The translations under genes were made by a program, and so were the position numbers. Positions 54,160 through 54,286 of a DNA stretch of 54,286 bases are shown here, one piece after another (the stretch's first letter is position 1; each line of letters starts with the position of its first letter). Location: positions 1-54,286 of the IMG/VR virus record IMGVR_UViG_3300045003_000043; one strand, 5' to 3'. This stretch comes from a virus. The notes under the pieces were generated by a model. It ran no database searches. It worked only from the letters and a program-made list of their open reading frames with translations, and had not been told where the DNA came from.

Positions 54160-54286
54160 TGGGTGGGGGGTCGGGACAACCTCTCGCGATCAGGCCGGCG
54201 ACAACCACCCTGCAGGGACAGATATGACAGCCTGTCACATGCATCAGGCGTGGGAGCCCCGATAGGATCTACCATCTCAGAGCTTG
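54160..54286. repeat. Terminal direct repeat, right copy (circle closure)
   Basis: Exact copy of 1-127. In the circle the leftward block (from 54048) and the rightward block (from 544) are divided by about 650 bases of non-coding control DNA. Confidence 0.97.

Overview
Organism and type. The window is a complete double-stranded DNA phage genome: its first 127 bases (1-127) recur exactly at the end (54160-54286), so the sequence closes into a circle of 54,159 bp. It carries a virion module (terminase, portal, capsid, tail, fibres), a lysis cassette, a tyrosine integrase, the 3' half of an initiator tRNA gene (probable attP) and repressor-like genes, so it looks temperate. No tape-measure protein, sheath or baseplate set is recognisable, while a 680-aa portal, connector-like proteins and probable internal virion proteins are present, which suggests a short-tailed (podovirus-like) particle. 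A PEP-CTERM-like sorting signal and Sec-signal-bearing fibre proteins suggest a Gram-negative host that has exosortase; I infer Acidobacteriota, with modest confidence. Layout. (1) 1-540: non-coding control region with TGACA-N3-TGTCA palindromes, GACAACC half-sites, seven 10-bp iterons and an AT-rich tract; this is the best origin candidate. (2) 544-3126, rightward: small early genes, an excisionase-like protein, and three genes sharing a repeated hairpin leader. (3) 11579-3107, leftward: a tightly overlapped DNA-metabolism operon with an RecA-like ATPase (Sak4 type), RecB-like nuclease, DEAD/DEAH helicase, GIY-YIG-like and HNH nucleases, CHC2-type zinc-finger protein, DNA methyltransferase and a PEP-CTERM-like protein. 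(4) 11640-11760: divergent switch with a strong leftward promoter, an operator, and a rightward promoter giving a nearly leaderless HTH gene. (5) 11761-18968, rightward: integrase with a zinc-ribbon insertion, many small accessory and zinc-binding proteins, and an IS630-type transposase that has lost its first catalytic Asp. (6) 19057-20530: attP, a DNA-binding protein and a divergent small RHH-like gene controlled by CTACA-N2-TGTAG palindromes. (7) 25386-20661, leftward: fibre and lysis genes. (8) 46753-26004, leftward: DUF1064 nuclease, portal, scaffold, capsid, connector, tail, fibre and internal proteins, preceded by a ~400-nt structured leader. (9) 54048-47360, leftward: small genes, ParB-like protein, a tRNA-CAU embedded in a zinc-ribbon ORF, an XRE regulator with a leaderless promoter, and terminase. 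How the genes work together. No DNA or RNA polymerase is visible, so the phage probably uses host polymerases with its own helicase, zinc-finger primase-like protein and recombination ATPase/nuclease pair. Dispersed identical palindromes at the origin, the early switch, the end of the RHH gene and the late-operon boundary suggest one phage protein acting at several distant sites, as a stoperator-type repressor or a partition/replication protein would. About twenty small zinc-binding candidates make the accessory content unusual. Stretches over 300 bases without a gene: 1-543 (described as origin/control region) and 46754-47359 (leader RNA, promoters, terminator).
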